In this document: positions 22,018-31,909 of the stretch, piece by piece
How the letters are laid out: each line of letters opens with the position of its first letter
Numbering within the stretch: the first letter of the stretch is position 1
Source: Theodoxus fluviatilis
Lineage: Eukaryota; Mollusca; Gastropoda; Cycloneritida; Neritidae
Assembly: GCA_034096865.1 (NCBI GenBank)
Contig: JAWQFJ010000606.1
Location: forward strand, 59,282 to 123,281
DNA length: 64,000 nucleotides
Direction: 5' to 3'
Program-made: the position numbers and the translations under genes
Notes under the pieces: generated by a model
Seen by the model: only the letters and a program-made list of their open reading frames with translations
Database searches by the model: none
What the model was told of the DNA's origin: nothing

Positions 22018-23805
22018 TTATGCAGGATTGTTTTCTGAATTCTGACTGCGAATGAGAATGACTAGTTTGTGGACCGGCCTCTCAAAGTAAGTTCTCTTGT
22101 GCAGGGCCTTGCCTCGGTTGTCGAGGTCTGTGGTCGCCATCAGAAGTTCAACCTTTCTGACGAGTCCATCGTCACCTGGATAGGTTTTTTCAACCCTTGC
22201 GATCTTCCAGTCGGTGCGACAGTCGTTCTCATCTTGGACTATGACAACGTCGCCCACAGCCACGTTGGACTTTGCCTTCTTCCAGGTGCTTCGCGGTTGA
22301 AGAGACTGCAGGTATTCGCTTCTCCAACGTTTCCAGAACAGGTCGGCGAGAAACTGAACTCTCTTCCACCTTTTGTTCAGGTACAGATCTTCCTTGACAA
22401 AGCAGCCGGGCGGAGGAGGTACGAAGCCTGACTTCATTGTAAGGATATGGTTGGGAGTCAGAGGTAGAGGACCGTCAGCTCTTTCGAGGTGTTCTACAGA
22501 GAGAGGTCTGCTGTTGATGATGGCCATGACTTCGTACATGAGCGTTCTCAGGGATGCCGTGTCTAGTCGAGATGACGAAGTTTCCAGTATGCCGGACAGA
22601 ACCTTGCGAACGGTCTGTATTTGTCTTTCCCAGACTCCTCCCATATGGCTGGCCGAGGGTGGATTGAACTTGAACTCACACTGACAGTCAAGCATCTTGG
22701 CGGAGATCGTCTTCTCGTTGAGCTGTGCGAGGTTCCTGCGGAGCTCGTGGTTGGCGCCAACAAAGTTGGTTCCCTGATCACAGAAGATGGTTCGAACTCT
22801 GCCTCGTAAGGCGATGAGGCACCTCAACCCATTTAGGAATGAGTCAGTGCTTAGGTCATCTAGGACTTCGATGTGGACAGCCCTGGATGCCAGACAGGTG
22901 ATGAGCAGACCATACTTCTTCATTTCCTTGCGACCTTCCTTTATGGTCAAAGGTCCGAAGCAATCAAGACCGCAGTGTAGGAAGGGTGGAGAAGGTTCCG
23001 TTCTTTCTTTCGGAAGATTTCCCATCTTCTGTGCGGCTGCCTTTCCTCTCAGCTTGATACATTTTGTGCATTTGCTGATCAGTGAGGAGACCACGGATCT
23101 GCATCCTATGATCCAAAACCCATCAGATCTGATTCCATTGATGGTCATGCCGCGACCTTGATGTGCAGTCTTCTCGTGCTGTTTGACAGCTATGAGATGG
23201 GAGAGATGACTGTTCTTTGGGAGAATCACAGGGTGTTTGACATTGTACGATTCTGAGGACTTTCCCAACCTCCCTCCAACTCGTAGAAGGCCATCCTTGT
23301 CCTTGAAGGGATCCAGATCTCTAAGATTTTCTGGTGTTTGTTGTCCAGGCTGAAGATAAGATTCTCTCTGGATCTCGCGAATCAGGTTTGTCTCTGCAAG
23401 TTGCCTTGCTTCCAGGTCTGAGAGAGCCTTGCCTTTTTTCTCAGCGCAGCATCTGACGATGGCTGAGACAGCTCCGATGAGTTTTCCATAACTAGAGAAT
23501 CTGCTGACTCGATCCTCGAAACTGGTAGGCCGAGCCTGTTGAGTGGAATATGTCATGGTAGACTTGACTTCCTGGTCATCAGCTGAGATTTCCAGGTTCA
23601 CCTCTTCTGGTATGATGTTCCTTTTCCAAAGGAATTCTGGACCTGAGAACCAGTTTGAAGATTTGAGATCACTCACTCCGAGTCCTCGAGATGTGTGATC
23701 TGCCGGGTTTTCAGTGGTCTTGACGTAGTTCCATTGCTCGGGATGTGAATTCTGAAGAATTTGTTGCACCCGATTGGCGACGAATGTGTAGAACCTGGAG
23801 TTTTT
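22018..23805 (-). CDS. BEL/Pao pol C-terminal half: RNase H end, integrase, DUF5641
   Basis: A single open frame of about 595 codons. It opens with FVANRVQQILQ and NPADHTSRG, typical of the end of the BEL RNase H. The integrase zinc-binding region has H198/H203 (QHEKTAH) and C234/C237 (CTKC), numbered from the Met at 23769. The DDE triad is visible as D269 (GLDCFGP), D331 (FCDQGTNF) and E381 (HMGGVWER). A DUF5641-type tail follows (LADLFWKRWRSEYL, VGDVVIVQDEN). Protease, RT and gag are missing: the frame ends abruptly at 23806 against an 83-base repeat. The surviving domains are intact, so the truncation may be young. LTRs were not delimited. Confidence 0.9.
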   Translation of the reverse strand, partial: KNSRFYTFVANRVQQILQNSHPEQWNYVKTTENPADHTSRGLGVSDLKSSNWFSGPEFLWKRNIIPEEVNLEISADDQEVKSTMTYSTQQARPTSFEDRVSRFSSYGKLIGAVSAIVRCCAEKKGKALSDLEARQLAETNLIREIQRESYLQPGQQTPENLRDLDPFKDKDGLLRVGGRLGKSSESYNVKHPVILPKNSHLSHLIAVKQHEKTAHQGRGMTINGIRSDGFWIIGCRSVVSSLISKCTKCIKLRGKAAAQKMGNLPKERTEPSPPFLHCGLDCFGPLTIKEGRKEMKKYGLLITCLASRAVHIEVLDDLSTDSFLNGLRCLIALRGRVRTIFCDQGTNFVGANHELRRNLAQLNEKTISAKMLDCQCEFKFNPPSASHMGGVWERQIQTVRKVLSGILETSSSRLDTASLRTLMYEVMAIINSRPLSVEHLERADGPLPLTPNHILTMKSGFVPPPPGCFVKEDLYLNKRWKRVQFLADLFWKRWRSEYLQSLQPRSTWKKAKSNVAVGDVVIVQDENDCRTDWKIARVEKTYPGDDGLVRKVELLMATTDLDNRGKALHKRTYFERPVHKLVILIRSQNSENNPA

Positions 23806-23888
23806 ACGGCACTGTAAGAGATGAACAATAAACTATGAGTCACCTTACAACCGTCTCAACGTTGTGTCTGAGAGCAGTCACAAACACC
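23806..23888 (-). repeat. Inverted-repeat arm fused to the BEL/Pao breakpoint
   Basis: On the minus strand this reads the same as 20977-21058 on the plus strand, ending CATCTCTTACAG-TGCCGTAAAAACT and running straight into the pol frame. The shared tract extends a few bases into what reads as pol. Confidence 0.75.
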
Positions 23889-24041
23889 AATCTCCTCTGC
23901 CCTTTCCATTTAGGAAAATTCTGTCTGGATGACCTTTTCTTGTTAAATTGAATGCCAGGTGTATGAAAATGAGTCACAAAAACCATCAATATTTAAATCA
24001 AACCAACTGCTGAGATGCCAAGCTATAACAAAAGAACTCAC

Positions 24042-24502
24042 TTTTCATTACGCCATGCAAGAGCATGGACGTTAAGGCTTTCTTCTGTGGGCTGCCTTGG
24101 AAGGTGTATTGCAGCACCAGCTCTCCATGCATTAGACGCCCCAAGGCTCTTCTCACCACTTCCTTGCGTGTCTCCACCAATCAGGGCCAGGTACTGTATC
24201 TGCAAAGAATGCATCCCTTTCTGATGCAGTGTTCAGCCATGGGCCTGATTTTTTAAACCAAATAGTTTGTATACACATTGCTGCCTAGCTGGCATGAAAA
24301 TGTTATTCTATTTCTCAGTTTTATTTGACTATCACCGAGACAGAAGAAATGGGAGGCTTGTTGAAAACTTTACATTGTAGTGTACAGATTTGCCACATAT
24401 CAAGCACGAAAAAAGTGGCATTACATTCCAATGTCCGCATTTCATACATCAATTTTGTGTCCATGTGGAATCCATTATTTCTCTTTCTATCTCTCTCATG
24501 CG

Positions 24503-24537
<35 letters not shown>

Positions 24538-25275
24538 ACAACAAAAATTACACGGAATATAGATACATACTACATTCTGCTTTTGGACCTCGTCTACCAG
24601 AGTTCTGTCATAGAGCTAGAACTCCTCCAGATTTTTAATTGGAGACTCAAAACCATCGGGCAGTTGAGGTTCTGTGGCATTGGAGGGTTTTTCTTTCCTG
24701 CACTCTGAGAGATGGTTTTCCAACATCTTCTCTAAATTCCTCTGCCCCTTGATGATCTTCTCCAGCAGAGTGAGCATTTGGGCAAATGTTGGCCTTACTG
24801 GCAAATGAAAAAGTTAAAAAAAACAAACAGACAGTTAATATGGTATTCTTTATAGAAAAAAGTAATGTATCACAACATGGTGAAAGGAATTGTTTTAACA
24901 TCTGGGCTGTCAAGATATCTCACACTAGAGACTGTATCTAGACAAAGATATGATGGTGATTCTTAGTGTGAGCATTAGATATAAAACAAACAAGGAGAAC
25001 GTTATGAATCATGCACAGTTCTCACACAGAGACACAATACAAGAAAGGCATTTGATAGAAAACCCTTTATCATGATCTCAGTATTCAAAGCCACAAAGAA
25101 GAAAAAATCAAGCACTAATGACAGTGATGTAGATTCCTCTCATTTAATGGACATATGATGAAAGCCAGATAAGGTATTCAGTATAAAATACACTTCAAGA
25201 TAATTGACAATAAATGCTTACCACTGGAGGGCAGGGTTGATGGAAGGTCCTTAGGCAACCGTGGCATTGGTGATG
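24042..25275 (-). pseudogene. DUF4806-domain gene, three exons, with stop and frameshift
   Basis: Exon 25275-25222 (CCCAG before, GTAAGC after) joins exon 24797-24574 (TTGCCAG before, GTAGTA after) and exon 24199-24042 (CTTTGCAG before, GTGAGT after); all phases match. The product has a coiled segment (LTLLEKIIKGQRNLEKMLEN), then PDGFESPIKNLEEF, and in the last exon RKEVVRRALGRLMHGELVLQ with YTFQGSPQKKALTSMLL. Those match the start and end of the DUF4806 domain, which has no assigned function and is often found in multi-copy invertebrate genes. Two lesions are visible: a TAG in place of a probable CAG right after NLEEF (24617-24619), and a one-base frame change in the last exon between LALIGGDT and RKEVV. 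Upstream and downstream exons were not found. Confidence 0.7.
24503..24537. repeat. (CT)n microsatellite
   Basis: Perfect CT repeat of about 34 bases within an intron of the DUF4806-type gene. Confidence 0.95.
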
Positions 25276-25886
25276 CTGGGACATTCGGGAAGCAGAAATG
25301 ATGGATGCCAATATGTTAGTAATTTTAAAAAAGCTAACAAAAATAGAAAGCCATGAAATAATGACAAAAACTATATATCAAATTAAAGATATTTATTCAC
25401 TTAATTCAAACAAATCATGATCAAAATGTTTCAATGTGCATGATTTGAGTTATATCTACTGAAATAATGCATGTAATCAGCCAAAAAAGAAAAAGTTCAA
25501 AAATTGTCAGTCAAGTTGCAAGAATTGAAAAATGCTGGAATGGTGCCTTAAAAAAAGAAATCTGAAATGCAAAAACAATGACAATATATTTGCCTATATT
25601 CTGATAGCATTTGCAATATAAAAAATGCACCTAGAAAAGAAAAATAACTATATACATTGATAGATTTTCACGGAAAAGTAGTTTTGAGCAACAAGACCTT
25701 TAGTTTCCTACCAAACACAATAGCAAGGTGTAAGGATGAGTGTCCAACAAAAGATAAATCATTTAGTCAACACACTGAGTGAATAATATACACCTAATTT
25801 TTGTTCAATATGTATAAAATGTTAGCATGTAGTTGAACATTTTTGAAAATAGCATATGCAAATTTGCACTCATGTATGCCTTACAC

Positions 25887-25954
<68 letters not shown>

Positions 25955-26160
25955 GTCTACCATGAATAACTACTGATTATCTAGGGTCAATAAAAGGAAA
26001 TAAAGCATGAAAACAGGAATTATTTTCTCATGGGGAAGTCTTGATTTGAAATAATTGGCAAGGTGAAATTGGGTTGAATCACTGAGTAATCTTCATGCAT
26101 TGCTGAACACACAAATCAATTAGGAGACTGATTGGAATGATTAGATAGGAGAAATCAAGT
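25276..26160. other. AT-rich non-genic stretch with (CA)n
   Basis: Contains a near-perfect (CA)n of about 62 bases at 25891-25953. The left end of the piggyBac element should lie in or near this stretch, but I found no TTAA followed by a CTCACTGG-type terminus. Confidence 0.5.
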
Positions 26161-26164
26161 TGAT

Positions 26165-28039
26165 TTACTGGTTGTACTCTTTAGAGTGGAAGACCCTCAT
26201 ACATGGGTCCACACAGAGAGCCTTTCTGCACTGCACACACTGGTAGGCAGTCTTCTTTCTTCTGCCCTTCACCTCTGCATATGTCTTGCCAGCTTTCCTC
26301 TGGCTCTGGTAGCACACAAGACAGTTCCTGTACTTCTTCTTGCCCTGTGCATCCTTGATGACCTCCATGGAATGCTGACCTCTCAGGGGATCCACTACCC
26401 CAGGAGGAGCAGGGGACTCAGGCACTTCCTCTTCCTCCTCAGGTGTGGTCTTGTGGAGGGCGTTGCAGACTGCGCTGATGAACTTTGCGATCTGCCATGG
26501 TTTCTTCCTGTGCTTGCGCTGGTGCAAATTGAAGAGGCAGAGGGCTTGCACCATCGCCAGGGTGAGGAGGTGGAAGGCAAGTTTCTTCCACCACTTCACA
26601 GTTCGGCGGTGCATGGGGTTGTAGGCCACCATCTGGTCGCTCCTGTCGACACCGCCCATGTTCATGGTGTAGTCAGCGACAGCAGTAGGCTTCAGGGTCC
26701 TGGCTGTTCTGGTCTGAACTTCAACCAGGACAGGCAGATGCTTGGTGGTAAGCATGTTGACATCTCGCTTGTCCTTCCATCTGATGACCAGCATCTTCCC
26801 CTTCCTCCTGTAGTCCATTGAGCCTCTGGACATCTGCTGAGCCATCAAGTCTTTTGGCATCCCAACTCGATTGGCACGGACAGTGCCCACCAAGCTGGTG
26901 TCCTCAGCAATGAGGGAAGAGGCAAGCTGGGGACTGCAGTAATAGTTGTCGACGTAGAGGGTGTGTCCCTTGTTGAGGAGAGGGTCTACAAGACGAAGAC
27001 AAACGTCTGTTGGGGTGTTGCTGACGCCTGGCGCCTTGCTCATAACTTCAAATTGCCAGACGTAGCCCGACTTGCTTTCACAAAGCTGGTACAACTTGAT
27101 ACCCCACTTTGTGGGTTTGTCCCTCATGTAGACCCTCATGTGGGATCTGCCTCTCCAGGGACACAGTGCCTCATCCACACAGATGTCTTCATCCGGCTTG
27201 TAGAGGTTGCAAAATTTGGAGTTGAGGTGATCCACAAGAGGCCTGACCTTGTGGAGAGGGTCATGGTTAGGCTGCCCGAGAGGGATGTAGGTGGCATTGT
27301 CATGTAGATGGAAAAATGCCAGAATGGCCCTGAACCTGTCCCTACCCATGAGACGCCTGGCAAAGGTGGTGTAGAGGGTTGGATCCTTGCTCCAGTAGTC
27401 CATGATGGCTGGAAGGTGGGTCAGTCCCATATGGATGAGAATAGCTATGAACTTTTTCATCTCACCAAGGGTCACTGGTTTCCACACTCTGATGAAGGAT
27501 CTAGGTGGAACAGTCTCTGGTTGCATCATTCTTTTGGTGATTGTCGTCCTGGCGTACCTGTTTGTTTCTCGCTTCATCAACTTGATTAGATCTATATCCA
27601 CGATGAGCTGGTAAAAGTCCAGGGGTGTGGCATCCGCTGGCATGTCCACCTGTAAGCCAGGTTCACCAGTGAATGGAGCGATGACAGGGTAATTCCTGGT
27701 GTTTCGGACCCATGTGTCGCCATCGTCATCATCGTTGTCACTGGAGCTAGTCAAGGATTCCACAATTTCAGTGGGGGACCGAGGTGCTGACAGCTGACTG
27801 CTTGTGCCGGACTGAGGCGACGCACTTCGACGTTGTTGAGTCACACGTCGAGTCGGTGCTTCCTGGTCATCGCTGTCATCGCTGTCTTCGTTCTCACCTA
27901 GCTGATGGTCAGCAATATCTTGTTCTTCATCCGTCTCTTCAAAATCACTGTCTGATAGGCGGTTCACAACAGCTTCTTCATTGTCAGATCCTTCCTCTAA
28001 CTGTAATTCAAGCACCTCCGATATGCGTTTGTCAGCCAT
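26165..28039 (-). CDS. piggyBac transposase, intact 624-residue frame
   Basis: An uninterrupted frame. Residues 1-110 are acidic and Ser-rich. The DDE_Tnp_1_7 domain spans about 120-510 with catalytic Asp at 289 (DICVDEAL), 364 (LYVDNYYCS) and 465 or 468 (GGVDRSDQM). Spacings of 75 and 101 residues agree with known piggyBac enzymes. A C-terminal Cys/His-rich zinc-binding domain follows: CLVCYQS, then CVQCRKALCVDPCMRVFH. The enzyme would excise and insert DNA at TTAA. The right end of the element follows at 28040-28153, beside a TTAA. The frame is complete and introns are absent, so the copy may be active or a recent arrival; it could also be domesticated. It differs in its N terminus from the remnant frame in the two non-autonomous elements. 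Confidence 0.93.
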   Translation of the reverse strand: MADKRISEVLELQLEEGSDNEEAVVNRLSDSDFEETDEEQDIADHQLGENEDSDDSDDQEAPTRRVTQQRRSASPQSGTSSQLSAPRSPTEIVESLTSSSDNDDDDGDTWVRNTRNYPVIAPFTGEPGLQVDMPADATPLDFYQLIVDIDLIKLMKRETNRYARTTITKRMMQPETVPPRSFIRVWKPVTLGEMKKFIAILIHMGLTHLPAIMDYWSKDPTLYTTFARRLMGRDRFRAILAFFHLHDNATYIPLGQPNHDPLHKVRPLVDHLNSKFCNLYKPDEDICVDEALCPWRGRSHMRVYMRDKPTKWGIKLYQLCESKSGYVWQFEVMSKAPGVSNTPTDVCLRLVDPLLNKGHTLYVDNYYCSPQLASSLIAEDTSLVGTVRANRVGMPKDLMAQQMSRGSMDYRRKGKMLVIRWKDKRDVNMLTTKHLPVLVEVQTRTARTLKPTAVADYTMNMGGVDRSDQMVAYNPMHRRTVKWWKKLAFHLLTLAMVQALCLFNLHQRKHRKKPWQIAKFISAVCNALHKTTPEEEEEVPESPAPPGVVDPLRGQHSMEVIKDAQGKKKYRNCLVCYQSQRKAGKTYAEVKGRRKKTAYQCVQCRKALCVDPCMRVFHSKEYNQ

Positions 28040-28153
28040 TTTCGCAAAACGTACGATGTACGCATAAACATTCAGTTTTCAAACCTCCGCCGGCGAGAAT
28101 ACAGGAAATTTCTGTTGACATCGCCCCTATGCGGGCGATGCGTCGCCAGTGAG
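28040..28153 (-). mobile_element. Right terminus of the piggyBac element
   Basis: The end reads, inward from TTAA (28154-28157), CTCACTGGCGACG, followed by a subterminal hairpin (CATCGCCC...GGGCGATG). The arrangement resembles the non-autonomous copies (CTCATTC end plus hairpin), but the sequence differs, so it is a sister family and not their direct source. The 5' leader to the transposase Met is only about 115 bases. Confidence 0.75.
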
Positions 28154-28157
28154 TTAA

Positions 28158-28684
28158 CAATGTTCAAACATCCTTTGGGAGAGCTTCAAAAACATGATAA
28201 GCACCACGCAAAATACCCAGAAGTAAGCTTAGGGTTCACATTTGTACATTGTGCTCAGTAGCCCATGCACCAAGTTCTCTTTTTATTTTTTCTGAATCAG
28301 CACTAGCAGCCTTGAGCCCTTCGATCAGTTTCAGTTCCATCATTTTCTAATTTGTTGCCTTAAAATGTTCATCTGCTATCGAACAATCAGTATCACTGTC
28401 TGAGGTATCATGACCAAACCCATCATAAGAGCTATATTCTTGGTCTGAATCTACCTCTATCTCGAGATCATGAATAGCATTTTCCGGAACGGCTTTTTTT
28501 GTCCCCACAACTATGCACCTATAGATTCATCCAACTTAAATCATTGCGATGCAATCTTAATCAGCTCAGTATGCTCAGGAGGCAAACTCAGTGCAGACTT
28601 AATATGTTCTAAATGGCGTCTTACGTTGCTCAAAATTTCCCTTCGGTCAGTCCAGTAGGATTGGTGTTTTGCTTTATCTGCCAT
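28158..28684 (-). pseudogene. Decayed transposase-like N-terminal fragment, interrupted by piggyBac
   Basis: From ATG at 28684 the minus strand reads MADKAKHQSYWTDRREILSN, then RRHLEHIKSALSLPPEH. An acidic Ser/Asp stretch in another frame (DQEYSSYDGFGHDTSDSDTD) follows, and then KRELGAWATEHNVQM, a TGA, LLLGILRG and ALPKDV, another TGA and TLL. The last part resembles an N-terminal region seen in many multi-copy invertebrate transposon proteins (an LxxWA motif followed by LPKD.RTLL). Stops and frameshifts show old decay. The frame ends exactly at the TTAA of the piggyBac element. Confidence 0.5.
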
Positions 28685-28699
28685 TCGCAGCCATTATAT

Positions 28700-29160
28700 G
28701 CCATGTGACAAACACGAAAAATACACTACTGCAAATTACAACACATCTGAACCAAAGTTCATATGAAAGCTAACAAATATAAACAGCCATGGCATGAGTA
28801 CGGGTGAATACTAAGAAATACCTAGAAGCCTACTGTCACTGAAATCATTGTTACAGCCAGCCATCGTCCCTTCCGTGTGGCGCGTCACTTCAGAAAAACA
28901 GCCAAAAGTACACGTACGTAAAGCAGTAATAATTAGTCTAGTAAATGCGAGGGCGAATAACTCTGAGTGCGAGAAACTATTACTCACACACTACCACGAA
29001 TTGAAGATTGTTTGAAAACAAATCGTTTTGCCTCTTTTTTTAAATAGTTGATTGCTTTTGAATCAGAGCTTTACGTAATTATCTCCCTTGAAAAAGAGGC
29101 GAAACGCGTGTGTCTGATGGACATCAATCCAACACCTTCAAAACGGCAAGGTTCATATGT
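28700..29160. other. Non-genic stretch
   Basis: No domain, repeat array or inverted ends recognised. Confidence 0.3.
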
Positions 29161-29163
29161 GTG

Positions 29164-29467
29164 TCAGGCCGCTATCACAATGCTATCGATAAGCGTTGCC
29201 GATAGGTGTCGTTCTTCGCCTGACAGTTTTCGGTTGATGGCCGACATCTGCTTGCCAGCCGGATTGTCCTTTCCCTGCCAGGGAACAGGGGCTGTACCCA
29301 CGATGTCGCGCCCTCCAGGTGTGCCTCCCATCCATTGAGGCGTTGCATGACATCGCTCACTTTGGTATGGACTTCCTCCATCTCCCTCTCCATCCTTACC
29401 ATGTCCTCTTCCCTCTCTTTCTCCCGTTGCAGACTTTGCTGCTCCCTCTGTCTCTGGCGTCGCTGCC
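29164..29467 (-). pseudogene. Gag-like coiled-coil fragment
   Basis: One minus-strand frame reads a strongly charged coiled coil (EREEDMVRMEREMEEVHTKV) followed by SDVMQRLNGWEAHLEG. Such segments occur in gypsy gag proteins, and the piece abuts the foldback element on whose other side gypsy RT lies. Assignment to gag is tentative. Confidence 0.35.
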
Positions 29468-30505
29468 TGTGGTGGGGTGCATATGAACCTACTATGTTTG
29501 GTGGTAACTACGTCATAGTTGTCTACTTCGTTGTTCACAACTTTGAGTTGTTCCCAACTATGACAGTAAGGTGTGCATGAGACGCTACTTGGTCGCCACA
29601 GCGAATGACCCAGATGAATATTTATTATTATCTTGGGATATCCCATCTAATGCGCATGCGTAGAGGTCACTACAAGAGGTGAACTAGCCAACTCCTTGCA
29701 CAATTCAATGGCCGACCTGTCTCCGGTTCACACAGAAAACGCTCTATTTTGGGATACTAGAAACCCATCCTAGGAAAATGTAAGCCATGCACAGAATTAA
29801 TTTATCAAAGCTGTATGTTGAATACATCAATAGGTCGTGAAAGCTCCTACATTTTACAGATGGAAAGCAGGTCAACGCATCCACGCCGAACCATGTGTTG
29901 ACATTGTGCACAAAGCTAGTGGTACCTGAAGCCATGAACACGATGCATTTAAAATGGATTTTTGTTATGCACACACTGTTCATATTTAAATTGCTTTATT
30001 TTTGTAAACAAGGAAATGCGTGTCAACGTACGCCAGGATTTAACGAGTTTGGTGGAGAAAGTGCGCACTAAGGCTCAAGCGAGAGTGTAAAATCATGTCA
30101 ACACAAACGATGGCAACACATGGTTCGGAGTGGATGCGTCGACCTGCTTTCCATTTGTAAAATGTAGGAGCTTTCACGACCTATTAATGCATTCAACATA
30201 CAGCTTTGATAAATTAATGCTGTGCGTGGCTTACATTTTCTTTGGATGGGTTGCTAGTATGCCATAATATAGCATTTTCTGTGCGAACCGGAGAGAGGTC
30301 CGCCATTGAATATTGCAAATAGTTGGCTACTTAGCCGTGTAGTGCTGATACAGACCACCACTAAATTTTGGGTTGTTTAGTGACCAACTTAGGTGGTAAC
30401 TACGTGTATTCAGCTTTCATGCCCACCTTACTTCGCAATTTAGTAGCAAAGTTCCGATTTAGTTGCCTACTACCGTGTAGTAAGTTCATATGCACCTCAC
30501 CACTG
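29468..30505. mobile_element. Foldback-type DNA element with long inverted arms
   Basis: The ends are inverted: GTGGTGGGGTGCATATGAAC on the left and GTGGTGAGGTGCATATGAAC read inward from the right. The arms extend far inside: about 29660-29925 is the reverse complement of about 30110-30345 with roughly 90 percent identity by eye, including GGTCGTGAAAGCTCCTACAT and the match around CAGGTCAACGCATCCAC. The spacer is about 180 bases. No coding capacity is visible. The target duplication could not be fixed. Confidence 0.8.
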
Positions 30506-31150
30506 TCCTCCACTTTCCCTTTCTCACAGCTGACTCTTTCAGCTGAGACGGTGTGATACATCACTTCTTGCCGCAAGAACTGGCATTTCTCCAGGCGAAG
30601 TTTCAGGCCAACTTGAGAGATTCTACTGAGCAGCTGATCTAGATGGGCTAAGTGTTCTTCAAAAGTCTTGGAATAAACCAAGAGATTGTTCAGGTAGACC
30701 AGCAGGAATGAAAATAGAAAATCACTTATGGTGGTCTGCATCAAGTGCTGGAAAGTGGCGGGGGCCGACATCAGTCCCATTGGCATCTGGGTGTACTCGT
30801 ACAGTCCCATGGGGGTGACAAACGCCGTTTTTTGTTGGTCAGCAGGATCCATTGCAATCTGATGATACCCGCTGAGGAAATCTAACGTGCTGAAGTACTG
30901 GGCCCCAACCAGAGCGTCAAAAGATTCCTGTACTCATGGTAGAGGGTATGCATCGCCGACAGTTTTGGTGTTGAGTCGGCGGTAGTCGATGGAAAGTCGG
31001 ATGTCACCCGACTTCTTTCGAACGAGGACCACTGGTGCAGCGTAGAGGCTATGTATGACATTCCTTGATTATGCCTTGCTCCAACAGGCCTCGGAGATGC
31101 TTCTGAACGTCCTGGAGAAGATAAGGTGCGATGCATCGTAGGGTTGACAG
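30506..31150 (-). pseudogene. Gypsy reverse transcriptase fragment with mutated active site
   Basis: The minus strand holds RT motifs across frames: [51 protein letters not shown], and YLNNLLVYSKTF. The catalytic YxDD is YLNN, both Asp replaced. A TGA follows the PLP of the AYPLP segment. Frameshifts are also present. The fragment ends in the thumb region (SCEKGKVEDSG) exactly at the foldback element. Confidence 0.8.
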
Positions 31151-31406
31151 ACCTGTTTAGTGTACGATTTTTGCGTTAAAAAATCCGGAAATAAGACTAG
31201 TTTTACGCTTGTATGGAAATGAGCAAACTTTTTACGGAGACTGCCTCTTAAATCGTACGCATTTCATTCACTGTCTCCGGCTGCATTCTTGCGTGTTTGG
31301 CCTACACTGTGTGGTAGAGTTCGGCCAATGGAGATCAATCAATGATGACAAATTGTCAAAGGGAGGGAATCCATTGTTTCATTTGACCAGTCAATGAGAA
31401 AGAAAC
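31151..31406. other. No gene seen
   Basis: Short non-coding interval between the gypsy RT fragment and the hAT fragment. Confidence 0.3.
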
Positions 31407-31407
31407 A

Positions 31408-31905
31408 TGGCGGCAGACAATCGCAAGACCAAGCGTACAATTAATGAGACTGACGAAGAGGAGGATGGCGGGACGGCAGATGAATGACTTGGCCCTGTGC
31501 AAAAGAAGATGAAGAAGAAAATCTACTCACAAAAGTACAAGTCACAATACCACCACGATTTTCCAGCTATCGGGGCTTCGAATCATGGGGGATACCTTCG
31601 CCCACTGCACCACGTGTGACTCATTTCAGCATTTCGCAGGGTGGTGCAAATGACATATAAAGACACACAAACGGCAGTGATCACAAATGAAAGAGCGAGA
31701 AGAAAGCTGACACGTCACAAATAACAAACTTTTTCAAAGTGAAAGATAAGAAAACAGAAGAAGCCGAAAATGAAAAAGCATTGAAGATCTCACGTGCTAA
31801 AAGTATGGTGTGCTTCATGATTGCGGAGGAGAACCTTTCAATTGCCTCTGCTGACCGACTCTCAGCTGCGTTCAAGGCAATATTCTTTTGCTGTGCTAGT
31901 TTATC
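31408..31905 (+). pseudogene. hAT transposase N-terminal fragment (BED finger, decayed)
   Basis: From ATG at 31408 the plus strand reads MAADNRKTKRTINETDEEED and soon stops. In other frames it continues with KKKIYSQKYKSQYHHDFPAI, a BED-like pattern (CTTCDSFQHF, then FSISQGGANDI, then RHTNGSDHK), and ISRAKSMVCFMIAEENLSIA with DRLSAAFKAIF. This order is typical of ZBED/hAT transposases of animals. Frameshifts and stops make it non-functional. The matching C terminus lies at 33084-33341 on the same strand. Confidence 0.65.
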
Positions 31906-31909
31906 GCGG

